Assembly: GCF_025153455.1 (NCBI RefSeq) | Contig: NZ_JANZNT010000001.1 | Coordinates: 1,054,001-1,118,000 of the forward strand | DNA: 64,000 nucleotides | Origin: Sphingomonas sp. BGYR3 | Lineage (GTDB): Bacteria > Pseudomonadota > Alphaproteobacteria > Sphingomonadales > Sphingomonadaceae | Direction of reading: 5' to 3' | Shown here: positions 35,850-45,657 of the stretch, in pieces | How the letters are laid out: each line of letters opens with the position of its first letter | Position numbering within the stretch: the first letter of the stretch is position 1 | Translations under genes and position numbers: made by a program | Notes under the pieces: model-generated | The model's database searches: none | Told to the model about the DNA's origin: nothing | What the model saw: the letters and a program-made list of their open reading frames with translations, nothing else

Positions 35850-36200
35850 ATGCTCGCCCGGCTGTTCCTTGCCCTGATCCTGGCCGCGCTGTCGCTGCCA
35901 CAGGCCGCGATGGCCTGTCATCAGCCGCGGGTGGAACCGGCCGCAGCAACCGCCGCCGCGCACGCCATGCCCATGGCGGATGACTGTCACCGGACGGCCC
36001 GCACCCCGGCACCGGACCAACCGCAACCGGACCGCGCGCCGGACCTGTGCATGGGCTGCGTCGCGCCGGCGACGATCCGCCCGGTCATCCTTGCCCAGCC
36101 GCTGCCGCTGCGCGCCCTGCCCGCCCGGCCGATTGCCCGGGACGGCCGGCATCTGCCGATCGCCAGCCCCGCCACGCCCCCTCCGCGCCCGACCGTCTGA
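35850..36200 (+). CDS. small exported Cys/His protein, possibly metal-related
   Basis: A 116-residue precursor with a signal peptide (MLARLFLALILAALSLPQAA, cleavage near AMA-C). The mature part has potential soft-metal ligands: ACHQP, HAMPMADDCH and LCMGC (a CxxC), then a proline-rich tail (SPATPPPRPTV). The length and CMGCVAPA motif recall small secreted proteins next to copper or metal-response genes in sphingomonads; that recollection is not tested. It is 54 bases upstream of the His/Met-rich barrel gene. Confidence 0.6.
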   Translation: MLARLFLALILAALSLPQAAMACHQPRVEPAAATAAAHAMPMADDCHRTARTPAPDQPQPDRAPDLCMGCVAPATIRPVILAQPLPLRALPARPIARDGRHLPIASPATPPPRPTV

Positions 36201-36254
36201 ACCCCATGGCGGGCCATGCCGCCCGCATCAGTTCGGACAAGCGGAGTATAGAGA

Positions 36255-37604
36255 ATGAAGATTACCCTGTTCGCGGCGGTTGCCGCGAGCGCGCTGTTGC
36301 CCATGCCGGCAATGGCGCAGGACCAGATGGATCATGGCCAGCACGGCCAGCACCAGCCATCCCCGACACCAGCACCAGCGCCAGCGCCAGCATCCCCGGA
36401 TCACGCCGCCATGGATCATTCTGCCATGGATCACGGCGCGATGGACCATGGCGGCCATGCCATGCACCCGGCCATGATGAACGCCGGATCGGGCACCGCC
36501 CGGCTGCCCGATGCAGAGCCGATGCGGGCGATCCACGCACAGGCCGGTGGCTGGGGCGTGATGATCCATGGCTTTGTCTTTGGCGCAGTGACCGACCAGT
36601 CCGGCCCGCGCGGCGATAGCCAGCTCTATGCCCCCAGCATGGCCATGCTGATGGCCGATCGCGCGCTGAATGGCCGGACGCAGCTTCAGCTGAGGCTGGG
36701 CATGAGCGCCGATCCGACCATGGGCGCGCGCGGCTATCCCAATTTGTTCACCACGGGCGAGACGGCGAATGGCGAGGCGCTGATCGACCGTCAGCATCCG
36801 CACGACCTGTTCATGGAACTGGCCGCGCGGGTCGATGTCGCGCTGGGCGAGACGAACGACACCCGCCTGTTCGTCTATGGCGGCCCGGTCGGCGAACCGG
36901 CGCTGGGGCCGAGTGCCTTCATGCACCGGCGGTCGGCGCAGTATCTGGCGCTGGGACCGATCACCCATCACTGGTTCGATTCCACGCACATCGCCTATGG
37001 CGTCGTCACCGGCGGCATCGCTGCCAAGCGGTTTCAGGTGGAGGCATCGGCGTTTCGCGGGCGCGAACCGGACGAGGAACGCTGGGGCATCGAAACGCCT
37101 GCACTGGACAGCTGGTCCGTCCGGGCCACCTGGGTGCCGAACGACCACTGGGCGGCACAGGTCAGTTTCGGGCGGCTGAAGGCACCGGAGGCGCTGCACC
37201 CGGATGAGGATGAGGCGCGGACCACGGCCAGCGTCCACTATGCGACGCGGAACGTGAACGCGACCCTAGCCTTTTCATCCAAAAACCGCCTGCCCGGCCC
37301 GGTGCTGACCGCCTGGCTGGCAGAGGCGAACTGGAACCTGACCCCGCGTCACAGCCTGTTCGGGCGGTACGAAAATGTCGCCAATGACGAACTGTTTCCC
37401 GAAGGGGACCCGCTGCACGGCCGGCCGTTCCGCGTCGCCAAGCTGGAGAGCGGCTATGCCCACCGCATCCTGCTGACCCGCGATGTCGAACTGGCGATGG
37501 GCGGATCGGTCGCGACCTATTTCAAGCCCGATGCGCTCGATACCGCCTATGGCCGCGATCCATTGGCGCTGACCGGGTTCCTGAAACTGACCGTCGGTCA
37601 GTAA
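36255..37604 (+). CDS. outer-membrane beta-barrel with His/Met-rich N-terminus
   Basis: A 449-residue exported protein. Signal peptide MKITLFAAVAASALLPMPAM. Then a spacer of alternating Pro-Ala and repeated MDH units (HAAMDHSAMDHGAMDHGGHA) like those of CopA/CopB/PcoB-type copper proteins. The rest is a beta-barrel-like domain rich in alternating aromatic/polar strands (WLAEANWNLTPRHSLFGRYE; FRVAKLESGYAHRIL) ending in LKLTVGQ. The His/Met repeat suggests copper binding. A barrel with a metal-binding tail could be an efflux or sensing porin; no copper pump or oxidase gene is adjacent. ATG at 36255 with CGGAG upstream. Confidence 0.7.
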   Translation: MKITLFAAVAASALLPMPAMAQDQMDHGQHGQHQPSPTPAPAPAPASPDHAAMDHSAMDHGAMDHGGHAMHPAMMNAGSGTARLPDAEPMRAIHAQAGGWGVMIHGFVFGAVTDQSGPRGDSQLYAPSMAMLMADRALNGRTQLQLRLGMSADPTMGARGYPNLFTTGETANGEALIDRQHPHDLFMELAARVDVALGETNDTRLFVYGGPVGEPALGPSAFMHRRSAQYLALGPITHHWFDSTHIAYGVVTGGIAAKRFQVEASAFRGREPDEERWGIETPALDSWSVRATWVPNDHWAAQVSFGRLKAPEALHPDEDEARTTASVHYATRNVNATLAFSSKNRLPGPVLTAWLAEANWNLTPRHSLFGRYENVANDELFPEGDPLHGRPFRVAKLESGYAHRILLTRDVELAMGGSVATYFKPDALDTAYGRDPLALTGFLKLTVGQ

Positions 37605-37607
37605 CGC

Positions 37608-38642
37608 TCAGGCCGCCCGGCGGAACACGCTGTCGAACGGGACGAGCGCGTCCAGAAACTGCGCCGCGCTCGCCTCCCACGTAAAGCCCTGACCATAAGC
37701 GGCGCAGGCGGCCCGGTCGCGGGTCAGCGCGGCGGCGATGGCCGCGGTCAGGTCCTCGTCCAGCGCGCCGACCTCTGGCGTCACCACGTCGATGGGTCCG
37801 GTCACCGGATAGGCCGCGACGGGAACGCCGCAGGCCAGCGCCTCGATCATCACTAGGCCGAACGTGTCCGTCTTGCTGGGGAAAACGAAGACATCGGCCG
37901 CGCTGTAGCATTGCGCCAGTTCCGCGCCGAACCGCGGGCCCAGGAACAGCGCGTCGGGATAGGCCGCCTCCAGCGACGCGCGCGCCGGCCCATCGCCGAC
38001 CACCACCTTGCTGCCCGGATGGGTGGATTTCAGGAACGCCTCAAGATTCTTTTCGATGGCGACGCGCCCGACATACAGCTGCACCGGGCCGGGCAGCGCG
38101 GCCATGTCGGGATGCGGGGCGATGCCCGGCCGGAAATTGGTCAGGTCGACGCCCCGGCCCCAATGGCGCACCTTGGTCAGGCCATGGTCGTTCAGCGTCT
38201 GGCGGATGCTGGGCGTCGATGCCAGCACCGCCTGCGCCGGCAGGTGGAACCAGCGGATATAGCGCCAGATCAGCTCGGCCGGGATCCCCGTGCGTGCCGA
38301 CACATAGTCCGGAAACTGGGTGTGATAGGCGGTGGTGAACGGAAAATCCCCGCGCAGGCACCATCGCCGCGCGGCAAGGCACAACGGCCCCTCGGTCGCC
38401 AGGTGGATGGCATCGGGGCGAAACGCCTCCAGCATCGCACCGATGGTCGCGGTGCGCGCCATTGCCAGCCGGATTTCGGGATAGGTGGGGCACGGCACGG
38501 AATAGAACCGGTCGGGAGAGATCACCATCACCTGATGCCCCTGCCCCTCCAGCACGCGGCGGACGGATTGCAGGGTGCGGACCACGCCATTGACCTGAGG
38601 TTCCCAGGCATCGGTGACAAGCGCGATCCGCATCGGCCTCAT
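37608..38642 (-). CDS. GT4-type glycosyltransferase (Agt/MgtA-like)
   Basis: A 344-residue GT-B glycosyltransferase, likely at the inner membrane face. The N-terminal motif MRIALVTDAWEPQVNGVVRT is typical of the SQDG/mannosyl/glycosyl-diacylglycerol synthase group. The C-terminal nucleotide-sugar domain has YVGRVAIEKNLEAFLK and FVFPSKTDTFGLVMIEALAC. The start ATG at 38642 overlaps the stop of the metallophosphoesterase gene (ATGA), so the two are translationally coupled. That pairing matches the PlcP-Agt phosphate-starvation lipid remodelling pair of marine alphaproteobacteria. An alternative start at 38633 exists. Confidence 0.82.
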   Translation of the reverse strand: MRPMRIALVTDAWEPQVNGVVRTLQSVRRVLEGQGHQVMVISPDRFYSVPCPTYPEIRLAMARTATIGAMLEAFRPDAIHLATEGPLCLAARRWCLRGDFPFTTAYHTQFPDYVSARTGIPAELIWRYIRWFHLPAQAVLASTPSIRQTLNDHGLTKVRHWGRGVDLTNFRPGIAPHPDMAALPGPVQLYVGRVAIEKNLEAFLKSTHPGSKVVVGDGPARASLEAAYPDALFLGPRFGAELAQCYSAADVFVFPSKTDTFGLVMIEALACGVPVAAYPVTGPIDVVTPEVGALDEDLTAAIAAALTRDRAACAAYGQGFTWEASAAQFLDALVPFDSVFRRAA

Positions 38643-39526
38643 GCCGCCGCCAGCGTTTCCACCATGGGCGGCGGCACACCGTCGCGCAGCGCCATTTCGT
38701 CGGCCCAGTGCAGGATTTCCATGCGGCCGTCGAAATGTTCCACCAGCGCGGTGCACCCTTCCACCCAGTCTCCGTCGTTATAATATTCGATGCCGTCGAT
38801 CATGCGCGCATCGGCGGTATGGATATGACCGGCGATGACGCCGTCGACGCCCCGCGTTCCGGCCTCTCGCGCCACGATCTCCTCGAAGTTCGAAATGAAC
38901 TCCACCGCGTTCTTCACCTTCTTCTTCGCGTGCTTCGACAACGACCAGTAAGGCAGATTGGCCCAGCGCCGATAAGTGTTCACCCAGCGGTTCAGGGCCA
39001 TCATGAATGTATAGGCCGCATCGCCCAGATGCGCCAGCCAGCGGTGGGACAGGGTGATCGCGTCGAATTCATCGCCATGCAGCACCAACAACCGACGCCC
39101 GTCTGCGGTTTCATGGATCGCCTGCCGCTTGATCTCGACCCCGCCGAAATTCAGGCCAGTGAATTGGCGGAACATTTCGTCGTGATTGCCGGGGACATAG
39201 ACGATGCGCGTGCCGCGCCGCGCGCGTTTCAGGATGCGCCAGACGATGTCATTGTGCGCGGCGGGCCAGTAGAACTTCTTTTTCAGCCGCCAGCCATCGA
39301 TGATGTCGCCAACCAGATACATGGTCTCGCTGTCGACATGATCCAGGAAATCGATCAGCATTTCCGCGTTGCAGCCGCGCGTGCCCAGATGGACGTCGCT
39401 GATCCACACCGTGCGATATTGCCGCCGCTGCGTCACAGCCTTTTCGGGGATGCTGGGCGCTGACCGCGTGAAATCCGCCAGGTCGTTGATGTCCGCGCCG
39501 AACGGTAATCTGGTGATGGTCGCCAT
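38639..39526 (-). CDS. COG2908-type metallophosphoesterase, PlcP- or LpxH-like
   Basis: A 295-residue calcineurin-like phosphoesterase with a two-metal site: DVHLG, GDIIDGW, GNHDEMFR, HGDEFD and GHIHTAD. This COG2908 group is annotated as UDP-2,3-diacylglucosamine diphosphatase (LpxH) but also contains PlcP, a phospholipase C of phosphate-starved alphaproteobacteria. Many sphingomonads make glycosphingolipids in place of LPS, and the partner gene is a glycosyltransferase, so PlcP is the better guess here. The sequence alone cannot separate them. ATG at 39526. Confidence 0.8.
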   Translation of the reverse strand: MATITRLPFGADINDLADFTRSAPSIPEKAVTQRRQYRTVWISDVHLGTRGCNAEMLIDFLDHVDSETMYLVGDIIDGWRLKKKFYWPAAHNDIVWRILKRARRGTRIVYVPGNHDEMFRQFTGLNFGGVEIKRQAIHETADGRRLLVLHGDEFDAITLSHRWLAHLGDAAYTFMMALNRWVNTYRRWANLPYWSLSKHAKKKVKNAVEFISNFEEIVAREAGTRGVDGVIAGHIHTADARMIDGIEYYNDGDWVEGCTALVEHFDGRMEILHWADEMALRDGVPPPMVETLAAA

Positions 39527-39550
39527 CGGGTGCCGCCTTCTTGGATCAGC

Positions 39551-39623
39551 CTGTCGATGCCCCGCCAATGCCCCGCAAATGTTACATCTGGAATCGCGCC
39601 GGAGTCGCCAAACCGTCACATTT
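39551..39623. promoter_or_regulatory. 11-bp periodic repeats in the phosphoesterase/LysE divergent promoter
   Basis: ATGCCCCGC occurs twice 11 bases apart (39557 and 39568). Further on, GAGTCGC-CAAA-CCGTCAC-ATTT (39602-39623) has the 7+4 layout of a Pho box; the second half matches CTGTCAT at five of seven bases, the first at three. This is a weak Pho-box candidate. The rest of the 171-base gap shows no gene. Confidence 0.3.
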
Positions 39624-39697
39624 CCGCCCCTTCCGGACGGCTGGCGCATGGGGGCGGGCCGTGCGATAGCGGCCGCTTCAGCCAAGGGGGCCGTGCA

Positions 39698-40318
39698 ATG
39701 TCCATCCAGACCTGGTGGCTTTATGTCACCGCCGTGTTCCTGATTTCGGCAACGCCGGGACCGAACATGCTGCACGTGATGGCGCAGAGCATCCGCCACG
39801 GCGTTGCCCGGTCGACCATTTCCATGGCCGGCCTGATGCTGGCGAACATCATCTGCCTGCTTGCCTCGGCCGCCGGCCTTGGCGCCCTGCTGCGCGCCTC
39901 GCCCATGCTGTATGAGGCGATGAAGCTGATCGGCGTCGCCTATCTCGTCTGGCTGGGCATCAAGGCGTGGCGCGCACCGGTGGAGGCCGGGGCGGCAGAC
40001 ACGCCGCGCACCGGCGGATCGGCGCGCAGCCTGTTCCTGACCGCGATGGGCACCGGCTTTTCCAATCCCAAGCTGATCGTCTTTGCCGCCGCGCTGTTTC
40101 CGCAGTTCATCGACACGGGCCGGCCCGTCGCGCCGCAGCTGGGCATCCTGATCGCCACCTTCACCGTGATCGAGGCGTTCTGGTTCACCACCTATGCGCT
40201 GGGCGGCCGGTCGCTGGCCCGATACCTGGCCCCGCCCGCGCGCCAGCGGTTGTTCAACCGGGCGACGGGCGGCATTTTCATGGCCTTCGGTCTGGCGCTG
40301 CTGGGCAGCCGGGTGTGA
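39698..40318 (+). CDS. LysE/RhtB family amino-acid exporter
   Basis: A 206-residue inner-membrane exporter with about six transmembrane helices (WLYVTAVFLISATPGPNMLH is the family N-terminal motif). GTGFSNPKLIVFAAALFPQF is the second signature. Substrate is unknown, usually amino acids or homoserine lactones. The ATG at 39698 follows a spaced AAGGGGG. Divergent from the phosphoesterase gene and 44 bases before pheS. Confidence 0.9.
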   Translation: MSIQTWWLYVTAVFLISATPGPNMLHVMAQSIRHGVARSTISMAGLMLANIICLLASAAGLGALLRASPMLYEAMKLIGVAYLVWLGIKAWRAPVEAGAADTPRTGGSARSLFLTAMGTGFSNPKLIVFAAALFPQFIDTGRPVAPQLGILIATFTVIEAFWFTTYALGGRSLARYLAPPARQRLFNRATGGIFMAFGLALLGSRV

Positions 40319-40362
40319 TCCGGGCTTGACCTTTGCCTGCTTTGTCGGCTTCGACGCGGGGC

Positions 40363-41451
40363 ATGAGCGATCTCGACCAACTCCGCGCCGACCTGATCCC
40401 GGCCATTGAACAGGCCCCCGCGCTGGACGCGCTGGAATCCATGCGCGTTTCGGCGCTTGGCAAGCAGGGCAGCATTACCGCGCTGCTCAAGACGCTGGGC
40501 GGCATGACGCCCGAACAGCGGACGAGCGAGGGGCCGCGCATCCATTCGCTGCGCGAGGCGGTGACCGACGCGATCGCCGCGCGCAAGGCGGTGCTGGAGG
40601 CGGACGCACTGGCGGCAAAGCTGGCGGCGGAACGCGTCGACCTGACCCTGCCCGCCGACATGCCCCCGCCGGGCGGCGTGCATCCGGTGGCGCAGGTGAT
40701 GGACGAGCTGGCGGAGATTTTCGCCGATATGGGCTTTGCCGTCGCCACCGGGCCGGAGATCGAGGACGACTGGCACAATTTCACCGCGCTCAACATTCCG
40801 GAAACCCATCCGGCGCGGGCGATGCACGATACCTTTTACGTGGACGGCCCGGACGGCGAGCGTCGCGTGCTGCGCACCCATACCTCGCCGGTGCAGATCC
40901 GCACGATGACGTCGCAAAAGCCCCCCATCCGCATCATCGCGCCGGGCCGCGTCTATCGCAGTGACAGCGACGCCACCCACACGCCGATGTTCCATCAGAT
41001 CGAGGGGCTGGTGATCGACAAGGGGATTACGCTGGCGCACCTGAAATGGACGCTGGAGACGTTCCTGAAGGCGTTTTTCGAACGCGACGACATCGTCCTG
41101 CGCCTGCGCCCCAGCTATTTCCCGTTCACCGAACCGGGGGTGGAGGTCGATGTCGGCTTCACCTGGATCAAGGGCAAGCGCGTGATCGGCGGCGACGGCA
41201 ATGCGGCCGATGGCGGCTGGATGGAAGTGCTGGGCAGCGGCATGGTCCATGCCCGCGTGCTCGAAAATTGCGGGCTGGACCCCAATGAGTGGCAGGGCTT
41301 TGCCTTCGGCACCGGCGTCGACCGGCTGGCGATGCTGAAATACGGGATGGACGATCTGCGCGCCTTCTTCGACGGGGATATCCGCTGGCTGAAACACTAT
41401 GGGTTCGGCGCGCTTGACGTGCCCACGCTGTCGGGGGGAGTGGGCGCATGA
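40363..41451 (+). CDS. pheS: phenylalanyl-tRNA synthetase alpha subunit
   Basis: Class II synthetase catalytic subunit of 362 residues. The N-terminal coiled-coil arm is followed by motif 1-like [19 protein letters not shown], motif 2 [20 protein letters not shown] and motif 3 [18 protein letters not shown]. The ATG is at 40363, chosen from homologues ([11 protein letters not shown]). Its stop overlaps the pheT start (ATGA). Confidence 0.97.
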   Translation: MSDLDQLRADLIPAIEQAPALDALESMRVSALGKQGSITALLKTLGGMTPEQRTSEGPRIHSLREAVTDAIAARKAVLEADALAAKLAAERVDLTLPADMPPPGGVHPVAQVMDELAEIFADMGFAVATGPEIEDDWHNFTALNIPETHPARAMHDTFYVDGPDGERRVLRTHTSPVQIRTMTSQKPPIRIIAPGRVYRSDSDATHTPMFHQIEGLVIDKGITLAHLKWTLETFLKAFFERDDIVLRLRPSYFPFTEPGVEVDVGFTWIKGKRVIGGDGNAADGGWMEVLGSGMVHARVLENCGLDPNEWQGFAFGTGVDRLAMLKYGMDDLRAFFDGDIRWLKHYGFGALDVPTLSGGVGA

Positions 41452-43820
41452 AGTTCACCCTTGGCTGGCTGAAAAGCCATCTCGACACCCCTGCCGATCT
41501 GCCCGCGATCCTCGATGCGCTGACCCGCATCGGGCTGGAGGTAGAGGGCGTGGACAATCCCGCCGACCGGTTCGCCGGCTTCACCGTCGCGCGCGTGCTG
41601 ACCGCCGAACGTCACCCGCAGGCCGACAAGCTTCAGGTGCTGAACGTCGATACCGGCAGCGGCACCCCGCTTCAGGTGGTGTGCGGCGCGCCCAATGCCC
41701 GTGCGGGGCTGGTCGGCGTGCTGGGCCTGCCCGGCGCGGTCGTGCCGGTGAACGGCATGGAACTGAAGGTTTCCGCCATTCGCGGCGTCGAATCCAACGG
41801 CATGATGTGTTCGACGCGCGAGCTTGAGCTGGGCGAGGATCATGACGGCATCATCGAACTGCCCGACGATGCGCCGGTCGGCACGCCGTTCCCTGCCTAT
41901 GCCGGGCTGGACGATCCGGTCATCGACGTGTCGATCACGCCGAACCGCCAGGATTGCATGGGCGTGCGCGGCATCGCCCGCGATCTGGCCGCGGCCGGCA
42001 TCGGCACGCTGAAGCCGCTGGCGGACGTGTTCGGCTTTCCGGTCGAGCCGATGCCCGGCACCGGCCCCGCACCGGACGTGCGGACCGACGATCCCGCGGG
42101 CTGCCCCGCCTTTTATGCGCAAAGCGTCAGCGGCGTCGCCAATGGCGATGCGCCCGACTGGATCGCCCGCCGCCTGACCGCCATCGGACAGAAACCGATC
42201 AGCGCGCTCGTCGACATCACCAATTACGTGATGATCGACCTTGGCCGCCCGCTGCACGTCTATGACCGGGCAAAGCTGACCGGCGGCCTCGTCGCGCGCA
42301 AGGCGGCGGCCGGCGAACAGGTGCTGGCCCTGAATGGCAAGACCTATACGCTGGACGAAACCATGACCGTCATCGCCGACGATGTGGCGGTGCACGATAT
42401 TGGCGGCGTGATGGGCGGCGAACATTCGGGCTGTTCGGAAACGACCACCGACGTGCTGATCGAATGCGCCTATTTCACGCCCGAACATATCGCGGTGACG
42501 GGTCAGAAACTCGCCCTGACGTCGGACGCGCGGCAGCGGTTCGAACGCGGCGTCGATCCGGCGTTCCTTGACGATGGCCTGGCCATCGCCACGCGGCTGG
42601 TCCTGTCCATCTGCGGCGGCGTCCCCAGCGCGATCACGCGCGCGGGCCAGCCGCCGCTGGAACCGCGCACCGTGGCGTTCCGCCCCGAATTGGCCGAAAC
42701 GCTGGGCGGCCTGTCCGTCCCCGCCGATCGTCAGCGCGCGATCCTGGAACGGCTGGGCTTTGCGGTCGACGGCGATGTCGTCACCGTTCCCACCTGGCGG
42801 CGCGATGTCGATGGCCCGGCCGATCTGGTCGAGGAAGTCATCCGGATCGAGGGGATCGACAAGGTTCCGTCCACCCCCCTGCCCCGCACGCCCGGCGTCG
42901 CCACGCCCACCGCGACCCCGGCGCAAAAGCTGGAGCGCCGCCTGCGCCGCACGGCGGCTGCGCGCGGCCTGTCCGAAGCCGTCACCTGGAGCTTCATTGG
43001 CGAGGCGCAGGCAGCGGCATTCGGCGGCGGTGCATGGACCGTTGCCAATCCGATCGCGGCGGACATGAAGGTCATGCGCCCCTCGCTGCTGCCCGGCCTG
43101 TTCGGCGCGGCCGACCGCAATCTGCGGCGCGGGGCGACCAGCGTGCGATTGTTCGAAATCGGCCGCCGCTATCTGGCCAATGCAGAGCGCCCGACGCTGA
43201 CCGTCCTGCTGGCGGGCGAGCGCACGCCGCGCGGCTGGACGACCGGCAAGGCGCAACCCTTTGGCCCGTTCGATGCCAAGGCGGAGGCACTGGCCCTGCT
43301 GGAGGCGGCAGGCGCACCGATCGCTAATCTTCAGGTGATGGGTGAAGCTGGCGATGCATGGCATCCCGGTCAGTCGGGCACGCTGCGCCTGGGGCCGAAA
43401 ACCGTGCTGGCCGCATTCGGCATGATCCATCCCGCAACGCTGAAGGCGTTCGACCTCGATGGTGTGGCCGTGGCAGCGGTCGAGGTTTATCTCGACGCCA
43501 TCCCGCCAAAGCGTGCATCGGGCTTTATGCGCCCTGCCTATGCGCCCCCGGCGCTTCAGGCGGTGACCCGCGATTTCGCGTTCCTGGTTCCCGCCGATCT
43601 GGTCGCGGGCGATCTGGTCCGCGCGATCCGGGGTGCGGACAAGGGCGCGATCACCGACGCGCGCCTGTTCGACCGGTTCGAAAAGGATGGTCAGCTCAGC
43701 CTGGCGGTCGAAGTGACGCTGCAACCGGGCGACAAGAGCTTCACCGATGCGGAGCTGAAGGCGATTGCCGACAAGGTCGTGGCGGCCGCGGCAAAGCTGG
43801 GCGCGACGCTGCGCGGCTGA
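41448..43820 (+). CDS. pheT: phenylalanyl-tRNA synthetase beta subunit
   Basis: The 790-residue structural and editing subunit. N-terminal EMAP-like tRNA-binding domain ([26 protein letters not shown]), B3/B4 editing domain, B5 domain ([20 protein letters not shown]), catalytic-like core and a C-terminal FDX-ACB anticodon-binding domain ([19 protein letters not shown] [20 protein letters not shown]). Coupled to pheS by ATGA. Confidence 0.97.
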   Translation: MKFTLGWLKSHLDTPADLPAILDALTRIGLEVEGVDNPADRFAGFTVARVLTAERHPQADKLQVLNVDTGSGTPLQVVCGAPNARAGLVGVLGLPGAVVPVNGMELKVSAIRGVESNGMMCSTRELELGEDHDGIIELPDDAPVGTPFPAYAGLDDPVIDVSITPNRQDCMGVRGIARDLAAAGIGTLKPLADVFGFPVEPMPGTGPAPDVRTDDPAGCPAFYAQSVSGVANGDAPDWIARRLTAIGQKPISALVDITNYVMIDLGRPLHVYDRAKLTGGLVARKAAAGEQVLALNGKTYTLDETMTVIADDVAVHDIGGVMGGEHSGCSETTTDVLIECAYFTPEHIAVTGQKLALTSDARQRFERGVDPAFLDDGLAIATRLVLSICGGVPSAITRAGQPPLEPRTVAFRPELAETLGGLSVPADRQRAILERLGFAVDGDVVTVPTWRRDVDGPADLVEEVIRIEGIDKVPSTPLPRTPGVATPTATPAQKLERRLRRTAAARGLSEAVTWSFIGEAQAAAFGGGAWTVANPIAADMKVMRPSLLPGLFGAADRNLRRGATSVRLFEIGRRYLANAERPTLTVLLAGERTPRGWTTGKAQPFGPFDAKAEALALLEAAGAPIANLQVMGEAGDAWHPGQSGTLRLGPKTVLAAFGMIHPATLKAFDLDGVAVAAVEVYLDAIPPKRASGFMRPAYAPPALQAVTRDFAFLVPADLVAGDLVRAIRGADKGAITDARLFDRFEKDGQLSLAVEVTLQPGDKSFTDAELKAIADKVVAAAAKLGATLRG

Positions 43821-43851
43821 TCCGGGCGGATCAGCGGATGGACAGGCGGGG

Positions 43852-44694
43852 TCAGCAAAACCCCGTCTGGTTCAGCCATGCCGCGCACAGCCGGGGCCAG
43901 ACCGCGACCGGCAGTCCGTCCGTATCCAGCGCAAAGCCGTGCGGTGCGTCGGCAAAGATGTGCAGTTCGGCATCGCGCCCGGCGGCTGCCATCGCGCCAT
44001 GCAGCCGCCGCGCGTTTTCCACCGGAACCACCGGATCATTGCCCGAATAGACGATGAAACAGGGCGGCGGATCGGGCAGCAGCTGCGCATCGGGGGCCAG
44101 CGCATCGTACAGCGCCTGTTTCTCGGCCGGCGGCAATGGCGGCTTGTCCGGGATGATCGTCCGCCCCCGCGCATTGGTCGATATCGGGGCATAGCCGATG
44201 ATCATGGCATCGGGCCGCGTCGGCTGATCGGCGTGCCGCGATGCCGGGGGCTGCCAGTCGGCGGGATAGGATGCGGCAAGGCACGCGGCCAGATGCCCGC
44301 CCGACGACAGGCCGACCACCCCGACGCCCCCGGGGACCGTCCCGCCCGCGCGAATGACGCGCATCGCCTCCATCGCATCGTCGACCGGTGCCTGCGGGCC
44401 ACCGACGGCATCGGGAAAGCGGTGGATCAGCACATGGGCGGCATAGCCAAGTCCGGTCAGCCATCGGGCCACGGCCACGCCCTCCCGCTCCACCATCAGC
44501 GCGGTATAGCCGCCACCGCCCAGCACCAGCATGGCCCGGCCATTGGGATTGCGGGGCAAGTACGTCAGCAGCACCGGGCGGGCCACGGCAGTCACCACCG
44601 CCGGGCGCGTATCGGGGGCCAGCGAAAAGGCGCCCTCCACGGGCGCATCGGCCCACAGGGTGGTCGCATCATCGGCGTCGAACGGATGGGTCAT
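43852..44694 (-). CDS. alpha/beta hydrolase, carbohydrate-acetylesterase-like
   Basis: A 280-residue hydrolase without a clear signal peptide. Oxyanion GGGGY, nucleophile Ser in GLSSGGHLAA, Asp in SGNDPVVPVENARRL and His in APHGFAL form the triad. The layout matches acetylxylan esterase/BD-FAE-like hydrolases that remove acetyl groups from plant polysaccharides. It could deacetylate mannan or xylan fragments, but other esters are possible. It converges with pheT. Confidence 0.78.
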   Translation of the reverse strand: MTHPFDADDATTLWADAPVEGAFSLAPDTRPAVVTAVARPVLLTYLPRNPNGRAMLVLGGGGYTALMVEREGVAVARWLTGLGYAAHVLIHRFPDAVGGPQAPVDDAMEAMRVIRAGGTVPGGVGVVGLSSGGHLAACLAASYPADWQPPASRHADQPTRPDAMIIGYAPISTNARGRTIIPDKPPLPPAEKQALYDALAPDAQLLPDPPPCFIVYSGNDPVVPVENARRLHGAMAAAGRDAELHIFADAPHGFALDTDGLPVAVWPRLCAAWLNQTGFC

Positions 44695-44804
44695 GCCGAC
44701 CGCCTATCATCCCGGCCGCCGCATCGCCAATCCCGCCAGCGGGCTTGACCGAATCGACCCGCGTCGAAAGGGAAGGGAACGGATCAAGCGAAAGGACCAG
44801 CTCC

Positions 44805-45557
44805 ATGCCAACCGCCCTCATCACCGGCGCAACCGCCGGGTTCGGCGCGGCCGCCGCGCGCGCCTTTGTCAGTGCCGGATGGCAGGTAATCGGCACCGGT
44901 CGCCGGGCCGAACGGCTGGATGCGCTGAAGGCTGAACTGGGCGATGCGTTCCTGCCGCTGGCGTTCGACGTGCGGGACGAAGCGGCGCGCAATGCAGCGC
45001 TGGATGGCCTTCCCGCCGCGTTTGCGGGCATTGACCTGCTCATCAACAATGCCGGCCTGGCGCTGGGGACGGAGCCTGCGCAGCAGGCCAGCCTCGCCAA
45101 CTGGCAGACGATGATCGACACCAACATCTCCGCCCTGGTCGCGATCACGCACAAGCTGTTGCCCGTGCTGATCGAACGGAAGGGCGCGATCATCAACCTG
45201 GGTTCGATTGCCGGCAACTATGCCTATCCCGGCGGCAACGTCTATGCCGCCAGCAAGGCGTTCGTGAACCACCTGTCCCACGTCCTTCGCGCCGACCTGA
45301 ACGGCACGGGCGTCCGCGTGACGTGCATCGAACCGGGCATGGCGGAAACCGAATTCACGGTGGTGCGCACCGGCGGCAACCAGCAGGCGTCGGACAATCT
45401 CTATGCCGGCGTGAACCCGATCACGTCGGAGGATCTGGCCGACACCATGCTGTGGATCGCCACCCTGCCCCCGCACCTCAACATCAACCGCATTGAGATC
45501 ATGCCGGTGCACCAAAGCTTTGCCGGCTTTGCCATCCATCGGGAGGGACAGGGATGA
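44805..45557 (+). CDS. short-chain dehydrogenase/reductase (YdfG-like)
   Basis: A 250-residue SDR. The Rossmann motif is TGATAGFGAAAA, NNAGLALG follows, catalytic Ser in NLGSIAGNYAYPGG and Tyr/Lys in YAASKAF. The C-terminal ETEFTVVR and MPVHQSFAGFAIHR match NADP-dependent 3-hydroxy acid dehydrogenases such as YdfG, which act on L-allo-threonine and serine. ATG at 44805 after AAAGGACCAG. The aldose epimerase gene follows. Confidence 0.88.
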   Translation: MPTALITGATAGFGAAAARAFVSAGWQVIGTGRRAERLDALKAELGDAFLPLAFDVRDEAARNAALDGLPAAFAGIDLLINNAGLALGTEPAQQASLANWQTMIDTNISALVAITHKLLPVLIERKGAIINLGSIAGNYAYPGGNVYAASKAFVNHLSHVLRADLNGTGVRVTCIEPGMAETEFTVVRTGGNQQASDNLYAGVNPITSEDLADTMLWIATLPPHLNINRIEIMPVHQSFAGFAIHREGQG

Positions 45558-45561
45558 CGCG

Positions 45562-45657
45562 CACCCTCACCCTTCCGGTGCCGTTGCGCCTCCCTCCCTC
45601 TCCCATTGGGAGAGGGAAGGGGCCCGCCGCCTACAGGCGGTGGGAAGGGTGAGGGTG
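45562..45657. repeat. nested palindromic (REP-like) element ending at the aldose epimerase start
   Basis: Outer arms CACCCTCACCCTTCC (45562-45576) and GGAAGGGTGAGGGTG (45643-45657) are perfect 15-bp copies. Inside are CCCTCTCCCA/TGGGAGAGGG (45596-45616) and CCGCC/GGCGG (45627-45640). The right outer arm carries the only good ribosome-binding-like sequence of the next gene, whose ATG is at 45658. Such elements are common repeats in sphingomonads; other copies are not seen in this window. Confidence 0.65.

Noticed and set aside
38639..39526. Confident LpxH call for the metallophosphoesterase
   Set aside because: Family motifs cannot separate LpxH from PlcP, and the coupled glycosyltransferase favours PlcP.
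41397..43724. 775-codon minus-strand frame opposite pheT
   Set aside because: Antisense shadow of pheT.
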